Assembly: GCA_902385155.1 (NCBI GenBank)
Contig: CABMEP010000037.1
Location: forward strand, 1 to 38,066
Direction: 5' to 3'
DNA: 38,066 nt
DNA from: an uncultured archaeon
GTDB lineage: Archaea; Micrarchaeota; Micrarchaeia; CABMEP01
Part shown: positions 9,060 through 18,149 of the stretch, one piece after another
Position numbering within the stretch: position 1 is the first letter of the stretch
How the letters are laid out: each line of letters begins with the position of its first letter
Program-made: the position numbers and the translations under genes
The notes under the pieces: generated by a model
The model's database searches: none
What the model was told of the DNA's origin: nothing
What the model saw: only the letters and a program-made list of their open reading frames with translations

Positions 9060-9896
9060 ATGCTTGAACGAGAAACAGCGAAAAAGATCTATGATTCCGT
9101 TTTCGCGAAGCCCCGAACGATTCAGGAACTAGCAGCACTCATCGGCAAGAGCTGGGTCACCACCGACAGATATGTCGACAGGCTGGCGGGCGACGAAGGC
9201 ATCATACAGGTGCGTACCTTCAGAGGCGGAACGCGAGGGGCGATAAAGGTTGTGTACTGGAACCTCGCGCAGAAGGCTACAGACAGCATATACCAGAAAG
9301 AGCTCTATGACGCTGTGGTGATGTCGAGGAAGAAGGACCAATTGTCTCCCTTTGACATCTTCCAGTTCGTAGACAAGAACAGGAAATCAGTCCGGATCGA
9401 ACACATCAAGGACAAGACCGCGCCATGGACGGGATTGCCAGAGATACTTCTCGGCGCGAGGGAAGGCATCAACGTGTTCTCCGGTAATATTTCATGGATC
9501 AATTCGGCAGTAGGAAGGCGGGAGATGCAGGACGTCCTCTACGAAGTGGCGAAGAGCAAGGTCCCCGTCAAGGTGGCGGCCAGGGTGGACCTCGCCACAT
9601 ACGGCAACTTCTCGAAGATGGAGGCAATCAACCGGCGCGCCGGCTTCGATGCGATCGAGATCCGTCACAAGGAGCAGCCGCTCCGCGGTTTCATCATCGA
9701 CAACAAAACAGTCTATCTCCGTGAGCTGAAGCTTCCTGAAGAGTACAGGCCCGGCGAATTGAAACGGATGGCGTACATATACTACACGATCAGCGACGAG
9801 AAATGGGTGGACTGGTTCAGCAAGGTGTTCTGGGACATGTTCAGGTCGAGCGTAGACGGCAGGATGAGGATCCAGGAACTGAAGAGCATCGCCTGA
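9060..9896 (+). CDS. HTH regulator with a TrmB/PLD-like C-terminal domain
   Basis: N-terminal HTH (PRTIQELAALIGKSWVTTDRYVDRLAGDEGIIQVRTFRGG). C-terminal region with GAREGINVFSGNISWINS...VPVKVAARVDLATYGNFSKMEAINRRAGFDAIEIRHKEQPLRGFIIDNKTVYLRELK resembles archaeal PLD-like effector domains. Confidence 0.65.
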   Translation: MLERETAKKIYDSVFAKPRTIQELAALIGKSWVTTDRYVDRLAGDEGIIQVRTFRGGTRGAIKVVYWNLAQKATDSIYQKELYDAVVMSRKKDQLSPFDIFQFVDKNRKSVRIEHIKDKTAPWTGLPEILLGAREGINVFSGNISWINSAVGRREMQDVLYEVAKSKVPVKVAARVDLATYGNFSKMEAINRRAGFDAIEIRHKEQPLRGFIIDNKTVYLRELKLPEEYRPGELKRMAYIYYTISDEKWVDWFSKVFWDMFRSSVDGRMRIQELKSIA

Positions 9897-9900
9897 TTCG

Positions 9901-10584
9901 TCATTTCTTCTTGAAAATCCACTCGAGCTTGCACATGGCGCGGTGGTAGAGGACGTCCTTCGGGCTCTTCTGCATGCCGATGGCCTTGCTCTGTCTCTTC
10001 TTGATCGCTTTCCTGAACTCCTCTATGCTGTCCGCTTCCGCGAACGTGTAGCAGTGTCCCACCTCCTCGGCCCGGTGGGCGTCGCTGCCGGCGGTCTGCC
10101 CTAATTTCTTCTTCATGGCGAATTCAAAAGCGGCTGAGTTGGAATCGGCCGGACACCTGCCGTTCATGACCTCTACAGCGTCAACCTTCAGCCCTTTCCT
10201 GTCCACGATCGCCGTCGCTTTCTGGACGCGGGCGTAGTCTCCGAACGGATGGGGTATGACGCTCAGGGCGTCCTGGTCCTTTATCCTGTCAAGGAGGTCT
10301 CCCATATCTGAAGGGCCGAACTTCTTCTTGATGTCTTCCTGCATGAAAAGGGCGATCACTTCGCCAGTCGTCTTTCCGTTTTCCCTTATGGCGATTTCGT
10401 TGCCTGGGACTACGAATATCCCGAGCGCTCTTCCCGCTTCAATCCCGCGCTTCCATCCGCCGACGCTGTTGTGGTCAGTTATGGCCACGCCGTCAAGCCC
10501 GACAGCTTTCGCTCGAGCAACTATCGTCTCGGGCGTGTCCACTCCATCGGAGTAGATCGTATGGGTGTGAAGGTCGAGCTTCAT
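9901..10584 (-). CDS. PHP-domain metal-dependent phosphoesterase
   Basis: MKLDLHTHTIYSDGVDTPETIVARAKAVGLDGVAITDHNSVGGWKRG...; GSDAHRAEEVGHCYTF. Confidence 0.93.
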   Translation of the reverse strand: MKLDLHTHTIYSDGVDTPETIVARAKAVGLDGVAITDHNSVGGWKRGIEAGRALGIFVVPGNEIAIRENGKTTGEVIALFMQEDIKKKFGPSDMGDLLDRIKDQDALSVIPHPFGDYARVQKATAIVDRKGLKVDAVEVMNGRCPADSNSAAFEFAMKKKLGQTAGSDAHRAEEVGHCYTFAEADSIEEFRKAIKKRQSKAIGMQKSPKDVLYHRAMCKLEWIFKKK

Positions 10585-10635
10585 AGAAACAGTATGGTAT
10601 GCTATCGTTTTATAGTTTGTGAAGCATACTAATCC

Positions 10636-11121
10636 ATGGCGGGCAAGGAACCGAACGGGCACATCCAGAAGCTGCACCTCACATGGGACGACATAGACGC
10701 CATGTGCGTTGACGTATACGGGAAGATGAGGCGCAGGCACGTCAGACCTGATATCATCGTCGGGGTGAGCAGAGGCGGACTGATTCCCGCCAGGATACTG
10801 TCCGGCCTTCTCAACAACAAGAACCTCTCCACCATGCGCGTCACATTCTATTCCCGTCCCGGCGTCACAAAGAAGAGACCGAGGATCGCCGAGGATCTCT
10901 CAACCGACATCAACGGCAAGACGATACTCATCGCGGACGACGTCATAGAGACGGGGAAGACGCTCCAGCTCACCAAGAACTATCTCATGAGCAGGGGGGC
11001 GAAGAAGGCGTATATCGCGGTCCTGCTCAAGAAGAACAGGAAGACGCTTGTCAAGCCTGATTTCTACTCCAGGACTACAGACAAATGGATCGTCTATCCT
11101 TGGGAACGATACGTCGACTGA
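10636..11121 (+). CDS. Phosphoribosyltransferase (type I PRTase fold)
   Basis: DIIVGVSRGGLIPARILSGLL and PRPP loop GKTILIADDVIETGKTLQLTKNYL. Confidence 0.9.
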   Translation: MAGKEPNGHIQKLHLTWDDIDAMCVDVYGKMRRRHVRPDIIVGVSRGGLIPARILSGLLNNKNLSTMRVTFYSRPGVTKKRPRIAEDLSTDINGKTILIADDVIETGKTLQLTKNYLMSRGAKKAYIAVLLKKNRKTLVKPDFYSRTTDKWIVYPWERYVD

Positions 11122-11155
11122 TCCATCGCGTTCATCAAGTTCAGTTCGTGATAAC

Positions 11156-11344
11156 ATGGAGTATACCATCAACAGCCGGAAGAAGAGGATGAGGTTCTCG
11201 GGCACAGCGCAGCAGCTGCTGGACAAGCTCGGCATCAGCGAGCAGATAGTCCTCGTCAAACGCAACGGCGAGATCATCACCGAGCTCGACAGGATCGATG
11301 GCGAGGACGAGATTGAGATACAGAAGGTGATCCTCGGTGGCTAA
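11156..11344 (+). CDS. Ubiquitin-like MoaD/ThiS/Urm1-SAMP family protein with C-terminal Gly-Gly
   Basis: MEYTINSRKKRMRFSGTAQQLLDKLGISEQIVLVKRNGEIITELDRIDGEDEIEIQKVILGG; 62 aa, beta-grasp pattern, GG terminus, next to an Ncs6-like gene. Confidence 0.85.
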   Translation: MEYTINSRKKRMRFSGTAQQLLDKLGISEQIVLVKRNGEIITELDRIDGEDEIEIQKVILGG

Positions 11345-11804
11345 GACGATCAAGATGCCGTATTTCCATCAGAAGACGGACTACACGTGCGGCCCGGCGT
11401 GCCTTAAGATGGTGCTCAAATTCCTGGGCATGGGCGCGAGCGAGGGCGCGCTGGCGAAGAAAGCGAATACCGTCCCACAGACAGGGACGAATCACATCGG
11501 CCTCGTAAAGGCGGCGGAGGATTTCCATCTCAAGTGCTACCCGCATGAGAATTCGTCAATCAGCCAGATCAAGAAGGCGGTCGATAATGATACGCCCCCC
11601 ATAATCCATTTCATAGAGCCTTCCGAAGAAGAGAGCCATTACGCTGTCGTCGTAGGGTACGACTCGAAGGGACTCATATTCAACGACCCTTGGAACGGGA
11701 GAAAGTTCAAGATGGGCTTCGAGGATTTCAAACAGAGGTGGGGGGTGCGCAACCACGAGCATTCCTGCCGAAGATGGTTCGTCACGTTCAAGCGCAGTGA
11801 TTAG
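11337..11804 (+). CDS. Peptidase C39-like cysteine protease
   Basis: FHQKTDYTCGPACLKMVLKFLG (oxyanion Q, catalytic C), ESHYAVVVGYD (H), IFNDPWNG (D). GTG start overlapping the upstream gene; TAG stop. Confidence 0.85.
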   Translation: MAKTIKMPYFHQKTDYTCGPACLKMVLKFLGMGASEGALAKKANTVPQTGTNHIGLVKAAEDFHLKCYPHENSSISQIKKAVDNDTPPIIHFIEPSEEESHYAVVVGYDSKGLIFNDPWNGRKFKMGFEDFKQRWGVRNHEHSCRRWFVTFKRSD

Positions 11805-12749
11805 ATGGCCGGAAAGGACACAGTCTGCTCTCTCTGCAAAAACAAGGCAGTCGCCTATCTCCCTTATGCGGAACAGAGGCTTTGCAATGATCATTTCGCC
11901 CACTCAGTGGAACGCAGGGCCAAGCGGACCGTCCGCGAGTACAAGATGCTGGATGGGGCGAAGCATATCGCAGTCGCGATGTCCGGCGGAAAGGACAGCC
12001 AGGTCCTCCTCTATCTCCTGCATGAGATCGCTTCTCCGATGGGAATTAGGCTGACCGCGATACTCGTGGACGAAGGAATCAAAGGATACCGCGAGAAGGT
12101 GATTCCGGAAGCGAAGTCGCTGTGCAAGGAGCTTAAGGTCCCCCTCAAGATCGTCACATTCAAGAGATCATTCAAGCGCAGTCTTGACGACATCATGAAA
12201 TTGAAACGGAAAGGCGAAGGCAATCTACGACAGGAGGCGTCATGCACTTATTGCGGCGTCCTCCGAAGATGGCTGCTGAACAAGGCCACCAAGGAGATCG
12301 GTGCCGACCGGCTGGCGCTCGGGCATAACTTGGATGACATGGCCCAGTCCTATATGATGAACATGTTGCGCAACGAGCAGTCACTCATGCGTCTCAATCC
12401 GGTCGGAGGGGATGCCGAAGCGTTCGTAATGCGCATCCGTCCTCTCTTCAGGATACCTGAGAAGGAGATCGCTCTTTATGCGGTGCTGAAAGGATTCAAA
12501 TCAACGTTCGTGGAATGCCCATATGTGGTGGAAGGATTCCGCCCTTACGTCAGGGGGTTCATCAATGACCTGGAATCCAAGTACCCCGGAACGAAATTCA
12601 AGCTGCTCAACAGCTACCTCAGCACGAAAGACGCCATATCTGTGGCCGCAAGCAAAGGAAAGAGGGCGCCGAATTCCTGCGGGAAATGCGGCGAACCGAC
12701 GTCAGGCAAGATATGCAAGTGCTGCGAGCTGATCGAGACGCTGAAGTAA
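11805..12749 (+). CDS. tRNA 2-thiolation enzyme, Ncs6/TtuA/CTU1 family
   Basis: CSLCKNKAV zinc motif, PP-loop AVAMSGGKDSQVLLYLL, CTYCGVLRRWLLNKATKEIGADRLALGHNLDDMAQ, C-terminal CGKCGEPTSGKICKCCEL. Confidence 0.93.
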   Translation: MAGKDTVCSLCKNKAVAYLPYAEQRLCNDHFAHSVERRAKRTVREYKMLDGAKHIAVAMSGGKDSQVLLYLLHEIASPMGIRLTAILVDEGIKGYREKVIPEAKSLCKELKVPLKIVTFKRSFKRSLDDIMKLKRKGEGNLRQEASCTYCGVLRRWLLNKATKEIGADRLALGHNLDDMAQSYMMNMLRNEQSLMRLNPVGGDAEAFVMRIRPLFRIPEKEIALYAVLKGFKSTFVECPYVVEGFRPYVRGFINDLESKYPGTKFKLLNSYLSTKDAISVAASKGKRAPNSCGKCGEPTSGKICKCCELIETLK

Positions 12750-13526
12750 TCAACTTGGCTGATCCAACCTCACAGCATTATTGTCTATGTCATCTATCGC
12801 TTGCGGCAGCTTCGTAAGGTCTTCAGAAACGAAATCAGCAGCAGGTCCCTTGTTCTCGGACTCTCCGCTCCTCACAACATGGAATGTCCAGTATCCCGCC
12901 TTCTTCGCTGATTCTATGTCATTTGGATAGCTGTCTCCCCCCATAATCATTTCTCCGGGCGACCGCCCCACTTTCTCTGATATCCATAAGAAGTATTCAG
13001 GTAGTTTGATATCCCTCGAAACATCGGTCAGTTTCTTCTCCTTGATGAACTGCTCTGTCACGTAGATCCTGTCAAAAAGAGAGGACAGCTGGGCCCAGTT
13101 TATCTTGTCTATCTGCTTGTGGGTGATCCCTGCCGTTGCAAGGGCGAGCATGAGGCCACGCTGTTTAAGTGCCGACAGAGTCTCTATGACTTCGGGGAAC
13201 ATGAATGCAAAATAGGCGTTCTTGATCATGTGATGTGCGCTTATGCCTGCAGAAGCGACCATGTCAAGGCAGGTCTGGTCGGTGATGCCAACTTTCGGCC
13301 CAACCTTATTCATCGTCTCGTTCAATAGGTGCTCATAATTCGATCCCTTTTCACTTCTGATCTCCTTCATGGTCCCTTCAAGAAGGGTCCGAGGGATCCT
13401 TATCCTAAACTTCTGCATCGCTTCCGCCTGCATCCTTATTATCGATGCATCCGTGGACAGCTGCTTGAATCCATCGGTCCTGACCAACGTGTGATCTAAG
13501 TCCAGCAGTACTACCTTTATCGTCAT
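12750..13526 (-). CDS. HAD-superfamily hydrolase
   Basis: VVLLDLDHTLVRTDGF...LALATAGITHKQ...PGEMIMGGDSYPNDIESAKKAGYW. Confidence 0.88.
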   Translation of the reverse strand: MTIKVVLLDLDHTLVRTDGFKQLSTDASIIRMQAEAMQKFRIRIPRTLLEGTMKEIRSEKGSNYEHLLNETMNKVGPKVGITDQTCLDMVASAGISAHHMIKNAYFAFMFPEVIETLSALKQRGLMLALATAGITHKQIDKINWAQLSSLFDRIYVTEQFIKEKKLTDVSRDIKLPEYFLWISEKVGRSPGEMIMGGDSYPNDIESAKKAGYWTFHVVRSGESENKGPAADFVSEDLTKLPQAIDDIDNNAVRLDQPS

Positions 13527-13552
13527 TCTCCCACAGAGTAGGCATCCGACCT

Positions 13553-13566
13553 AAGTATATATACTT
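13553..13566. promoter_or_regulatory. 14-bp perfect palindromic TATA element in a divergent promoter
   Basis: AAGTATATATACTT equals its own reverse complement and lies between two divergent HAD genes. Confidence 0.6.
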
Positions 13567-13584
13567 TATTTTTCAAATTTCCAT

Positions 13585-14223
13585 ATGCTGAAGGCGATCA
13601 TCTTCGACATGGACGACACGCTGCTCAAGCTCAATGTGGATTGGAAGGGCCTGACGGAGGAGATCGATGTCGACTATTTCAACGGGAAGTACCCGTACCT
13701 CACTCCGCACAAGTTCTTCGTCGCGTATTTCAGCCGCCTCCTCAAGCAGCTGACGAAGAGGCAGCAGACAGATGTCAGGAGACGCAGGCTCGAAGTGGAG
13801 CGGCAAGGGACTGTCACCGGGGCATGCTTCCCGTACACGCCCGTGATCGCTGACTTGAGCAAGAGATACAAGCTCGGCGTGGTCTCAGGCAATTACGCGC
13901 CAACCGTGGATTCCGCGCTGTCGAAATGCGGTCTGCGCAAGTACATGAGAGCGGTCATATCGATAGACGATTGCCCTGTAGCGAAGCCTTCTCCAGAGCC
14001 GCTCTACATGGCGCTGAGGAAACTGGGCATCAGGCCGCATGAAGCGGTTTATGTCGGCGATCACCCAGATGATATGAGAGCTGGGAAGGCGGCAGGGATG
14101 AAGACCATCGGGGTCGCAGCTACCGACTTCGCTTTCCGTAGGTTGGAGAACATGAAACCGGACGCCATCGTCAAGAATATAGGCCAGATACCGAACGTGC
14201 TGAAACAGGTCGGGGACTCGTAA
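13585..14223 (+). CDS. HAD-superfamily hydrolase (phosphoglycolate phosphatase-like)
   Basis: MLKAIIFDMDDTLLKLNVDWKG...LGVVSGNYAPTVDSALSKCG...HEAVYVGDHPDDMRAGKAAGMKTIGV. Confidence 0.92.
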   Translation: MLKAIIFDMDDTLLKLNVDWKGLTEEIDVDYFNGKYPYLTPHKFFVAYFSRLLKQLTKRQQTDVRRRRLEVERQGTVTGACFPYTPVIADLSKRYKLGVVSGNYAPTVDSALSKCGLRKYMRAVISIDDCPVAKPSPEPLYMALRKLGIRPHEAVYVGDHPDDMRAGKAAGMKTIGVAATDFAFRRLENMKPDAIVKNIGQIPNVLKQVGDS

Positions 14224-14308
14224 CGGATTTAAACCGAGCCGATAAACTATCATCAGCCATAGTCAACGAATAAGTCGTATTATCTGAATTGAATGTGGGG
14301 GTAATCCT

Positions 14309-15595
14309 ATGTCGCACGCATCCGTAAAACGCAGGAAGACATTCAGCGTAAAGATCGGCTCCATTTCTGTTGGAAGCGAGCATCCGATCGTCGTCCAATC
14401 GATGACCAACACCAACACCGCGGATGTTGCCGCGACCGTGGAGCAGATCCTGCAGCTGAACCGGGCCGGGTCAGAGATGGTGCGATTCACAGTGAAGGAC
14501 GATGCGATGGCGTCGGCGGTGCCCGACATTAGGAGGCGGCTGGATGACGCGGGGTACGACGTCCCTCTCATCGGAGACTTCCACTACAACGGCGACATAC
14601 TGCTTTCCAAGTATCCGAAGTGCGCGCAGGCGCTCGACAAGTACAGGATCAATCCCGGCAACGCAGGCAGCGACGAGCGTTTCAGGAAGATGGTGGACAT
14701 CGCCAAGGACAACGGCAAGCCGGTCCGCATCGGGGTGAACGGCGGCTCGCTGGACCAGAAGCTGCTCGCCAAGATGATCGACGAGGATGTGAAGAAACCG
14801 AAAAAGGAGCAGAGCGGATCCCATCAAGTGTTCCTGGACGCAATGATCGCCAGCGCAGTGAACTCCGCCCAGTCTGTTGTCGATTACGGCATGGGGAAGG
14901 ACAAGGTCATACTGTCCGCGAAGGTCTCCAACGTGCCCGATCTTTTCTACGTCTACAAGAGCCTCGCATCCAAGTGCGAGTATCCTCTCCATCTCGGCCT
15001 GACCGAGGCTGGCGGAGGGACGAAAGGAGTGGTGGCATCAGCCCAGGGAATAGGCGTGCTACTCAACCAGGGGATCGGGGACACCATCCGCGTCTCGATC
15101 ACTCCGCGCCCGGGCGAGAGCAGGACGCAGGAAGTCATCGTCGCCCAGGAGATACTCCAGACGCTCGGCATCAGGAACTTCTTCCCGATGGTCACGAGCT
15201 GCCCGGGCTGCGGAAGGACGACGAGCAACATATTCCAGGTCATAGCGGAGGAGACCACTAAGTACCTCCAGCACCAGACGCCCACATGGAAGGCGCTAGG
15301 GTATTCGGGCTTCGAGTCGATGAAGGTCGCGGTCATGGGCTGCATAGTCAACGGCCCCGGCGAATCCAGGGAAGCGAACATCGGCGTCAGCCTTCCTGGC
15401 AGCGGCGAGAACCCGACCGCCCCTGTCTTCGCGGACGGCAAGCAGGTCGCGGCGCTGACTGGCGACGGAAAGTCGATCGCCAAGCAGTTCGAGGCGCTGA
15501 TCGACGATTACGTGAAGGCGCACTACGGCAAGAACACGGGCCCGTCGCTCGCTGCGGCAGGGCAGAAAACCGAGAAAAAGAACAAGAAGAAATGA
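14309..15595 (+). CDS. ispG: 4-hydroxy-3-methylbut-2-enyl diphosphate synthase IspG (GcpE)
   Basis: VGSEHPIVVQSMTNTNTADVAATVEQILQLNRAGSEMVRFTV...DFHYNGDILL...RINPGNAG...; Fe-S cluster motifs SCPGCGRTTSNIF and VAVMGCIVNGPGESREANIGVSLPG. Confidence 0.95.
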   Translation: MSHASVKRRKTFSVKIGSISVGSEHPIVVQSMTNTNTADVAATVEQILQLNRAGSEMVRFTVKDDAMASAVPDIRRRLDDAGYDVPLIGDFHYNGDILLSKYPKCAQALDKYRINPGNAGSDERFRKMVDIAKDNGKPVRIGVNGGSLDQKLLAKMIDEDVKKPKKEQSGSHQVFLDAMIASAVNSAQSVVDYGMGKDKVILSAKVSNVPDLFYVYKSLASKCEYPLHLGLTEAGGGTKGVVASAQGIGVLLNQGIGDTIRVSITPRPGESRTQEVIVAQEILQTLGIRNFFPMVTSCPGCGRTTSNIFQVIAEETTKYLQHQTPTWKALGYSGFESMKVAVMGCIVNGPGESREANIGVSLPGSGENPTAPVFADGKQVAALTGDGKSIAKQFEALIDDYVKAHYGKNTGPSLAAAGQKTEKKNKKK

Positions 15596-15615
15596 GCGGG
15601 CGCCCCGAATTCGAT

Positions 15616-16452
15616 TCAGCCGAATGACTTCAGCCTGTCCAGCACTTCGTTGATCACGAAGTCGGGGGTGCTTGCGCCGGCGGTCACGCCGACGCTCTTC
15701 ACTCCCTTGAACCAGCCTTTCTCCAATTCATCCGCGGTTTCTATGTGTTGCGTCTTGGTCAGGCGTGCGCACACCTCGGCGAGCCTGCGGGTGTTGCCGC
15801 TGTTCTTTCCACCCACAACGAGCACGAGATCCACTTTCTGGGCGAGCTCCTTCGCGGCGGGCTGCCTCTCCCTTGTCGCCCTGCATATGGTGTTGTACAC
15901 CCTCAGCTCCTGCGCCTTGAGGTAGAGCTCCGCTACGACCTTGTCAACCGATTCCGGTTCCAGCGTGGTCTGCACCACCACGCCAAGCTTGGGCGTGGCC
16001 TTCAGTTCCTTCGCTTCCTCGGCCGTGCCGATGATCACCGACCCTTCGGCGAATCCCTGCACCCCGAGCGCCTCCGGGTGCGTCCTCTCCCCTATGATCA
16101 CGACGCTGTATCCTTCGTCTTTCAGCTTTCTAGCATAGTCCTGCTCCAGCTTGACGAACGGGCATGTGGCGTCGATCACTTCCATCCCCTTCCTGCCCCT
16201 CAATTCGTTGAGGACGTCTGGGCTGACGCCGTGCGCCCTCACGAACACTGTGCCTGGGACGAGCCGGTCGATCTCATCCACCATCCTCACGCCTTTCGCT
16301 TCCAGGTCCTTGATCTGCTGGGGGTTGTGGACGATCGGGCCGAGAATCTGGATGTTCTTCTTCCCGTCGGCTATCGCCTTGTTCACGAGCTGTATCGATC
16401 GGTTCACTCCGAAACAGAAACCCATGGTCTTCGCGAGCATTATCTCCATAAC
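15616..16452 (-). CDS. ispH: 4-hydroxy-3-methylbut-2-enyl diphosphate reductase IspH (LytB)
   Basis: MLAKTMGFCFGVNRSIQLVNKAI...ILGPIVHNPQQIKDLEAKGVRMVDEI...RAHGVSPDV...DATCPFVK...ERTHPEALGVQGF...TTLEPESVDKV...NSGNTRRLAEVC...VTAGASTPDFVINEVL. Start placed near the internal Met (annotated ORF start 16470). Confidence 0.95.
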   Translation of the reverse strand, partial: VMEIMLAKTMGFCFGVNRSIQLVNKAIADGKKNIQILGPIVHNPQQIKDLEAKGVRMVDEIDRLVPGTVFVRAHGVSPDVLNELRGRKGMEVIDATCPFVKLEQDYARKLKDEGYSVVIIGERTHPEALGVQGFAEGSVIIGTAEEAKELKATPKLGVVVQTTLEPESVDKVVAELYLKAQELRVYNTICRATRERQPAAKELAQKVDLVLVVGGKNSGNTRRLAEVCARLTKTQHIETADELEKGWFKGVKSVGVTAGASTPDFVINEVLDRLKSFG

Positions 16453-16509
16453 AAGCACCGATATCCTCATCCTCTGCAGGTTTAAAATTCTTCATTCCGA
16501 TGTCGGTTC

Positions 16510-16989
16510 ATGTTCATAGACACTCTACGCAGGATGAAGGAAGCGCAGTTCTTCGCGCTGATGGCGCTGCTCGTCGCAGTGGAATCCATATTGGTCCTGG
16601 TGGGCGCGCTTCCGCCGATGATGGAGGATAACATCGGGCATTCGGTCTTCTTCCTGTTGAGGATGGCGGTGTTCATATCGTTCGCCTGCACTCTTGTCGG
16701 CAAGCCCCTGGTCCACACACTGCTCAAGGGAGCGGTGATCGCCTTGGCCGGGATCGTCACCCAGGTGGCGTTCATATTCATCGGCAAGGCGACGGGACGG
16801 GTGCTGCTCGGCGTCGTGGTGCCAAGCGACCTCGTGCTCTATCTCGCGCTCTTGATCAGCGCGGCGATCAATGCCGTTTTCGGGGCTGTGATCGTTTCCC
16901 TCTCAGCATGGATACTCACAACGCTCTGCCCGAAGGCGGGAACCTCTTCCAAGAAGTCTAGGCCAGCTAAAAAGGGAAGGAAGCGCTGA
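16510..16989 (+). CDS. Polytopic membrane protein with basic C-terminal tail, unknown function
   Basis: Several hydrophobic segments; tail KSRPAKKGRKR; upstream TATA-like tttaaaat about 25 nt before the ATG. Confidence 0.65.
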   Translation: MFIDTLRRMKEAQFFALMALLVAVESILVLVGALPPMMEDNIGHSVFFLLRMAVFISFACTLVGKPLVHTLLKGAVIALAGIVTQVAFIFIGKATGRVLLGVVVPSDLVLYLALLISAAINAVFGAVIVSLSAWILTTLCPKAGTSSKKSRPAKKGRKR

Positions 16990-17043
16990 GGAAAGAAAGC
17001 TGAGAAAAAGAGAACTAAGAAACAAACGATTAGCGTCAGCCGG

Positions 17044-18009
17044 TCACTGCACTCCGTTGGCAGTGACCTTGAAGACGCATTCGCCCTCGGGCATGCTCGG
17101 GGAGTCTATGAGCCTCGCGATCCTCTTCTCCTCCTTCCCTCGCCTGACATAGACCCGGTAGGTGGACTGATGGGCGAGCACGTGCCCTCCGATCGGCGTG
17201 GTCGGATCTCCGAACAGTATGCCTGGGTTGTCCATCACCTGGTTGGTGATGTAGATCGCGATGTTGAACTTGTCCGCCAGCCTCTGCAGCGTGCGGATAT
17301 GCCGGTTCAGCTTCTGCTGCCTCTCGCTGAGCGCCCCTCTTCCGACATAATCAGAGCGGAACTGCGATGTCAGCGAGTCCACTATGATGAGCTTGATGTT
17401 CTCCTTGGGGATGATCTCATCCGCCTTGTCTATCAGGAGGATCTGATGGTCCGAGTTCAGCGCGCGTGCGACCAGGATGTTCTTCAGCACTTCGGTGCCG
17501 TCCATGCCGTTCGCTTCCGCGATCTGCTTGATCCTTTCCGGCCTGAATGTCGCTTCGGAATCAACGAACAGCACCTTGCCGCCTAGGCCGCCTTGTTCCT
17601 TCGGCTTCTGGGTGTTCACGGCGAGCTGGAACCCGACCTGTGTCTTCCCGCTGCCGAACTTCCCGAAGAACTCGGTGATTGATTGCGTCTCCACTCCGCC
17701 TCCGAGGAGATCGTTCAGCTCCTTGGAGCCGGTGTCTATCTTGCCGATCTCCTTCCTCCTCTCGAATATGACCTCTCCCGTCTCGAATCCTATCTCGGTG
17801 GACTTCTTCGCGACCTCGATTGCTTTCTTGGCGCTGTCCACGCTGATGTCGCCGATCTCCGCGAGCTCGTGCGGGGACGCGGTCGCTATCTTCTCTATGG
17901 TCTCGAATCCTTCCGCCTTCAGCTTCTCTGCTGTCGCAGGGCCGATTCCCGGAAGGTCCTCGAGGTCCTTCGCGAGATGAATATCCTTATCGCTTTTCTC
18001 TTTTGCCAT
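17044..18009 (-). CDS. radA: DNA repair and recombination protein RadA
   Basis: Hh[101 protein letters not shown]. Confidence 0.97.
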   Translation of the reverse strand: MAKEKSDKDIHLAKDLEDLPGIGPATAEKLKAEGFETIEKIATASPHELAEIGDISVDSAKKAIEVAKKSTEIGFETGEVIFERRKEIGKIDTGSKELNDLLGGGVETQSITEFFGKFGSGKTQVGFQLAVNTQKPKEQGGLGGKVLFVDSEATFRPERIKQIAEANGMDGTEVLKNILVARALNSDHQILLIDKADEIIPKENIKLIIVDSLTSQFRSDYVGRGALSERQQKLNRHIRTLQRLADKFNIAIYITNQVMDNPGILFGDPTTPIGGHVLAHQSTYRVYVRRGKEEKRIARLIDSPSMPEGECVFKVTANGVQ

Positions 18010-18060
18010 GATTACCACACATCCACTTTTTCGCAAGGAACAGAAAACAGACAGTGTCCT

Positions 18061-18089
18061 CCCGGCAACCTTTCCGCTGCCGGGTTTTT
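18061..18089. promoter_or_regulatory. Perfect stem-loop with T/A tract in the radA leader region
   Basis: CCCGGCA(18061-18067)-acctttccgc-TGCCGGG(18078-18084) then TTTTT, 50-80 nt upstream of the radA start. Confidence 0.5.
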
Positions 18090-18131
18090 ATCGGTATTGT
18101 TTGTTTTTCGTCCCCGCATTGATAGAAAATC

Positions 18132-18149
18132 GGCCGTTTAAATACGGCC
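18132..18149. promoter_or_regulatory. TATA-like core inside an inverted repeat (probable radA promoter)
   Basis: GGCCGT-TTAAAT-ACGGCC. Confidence 0.45.
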
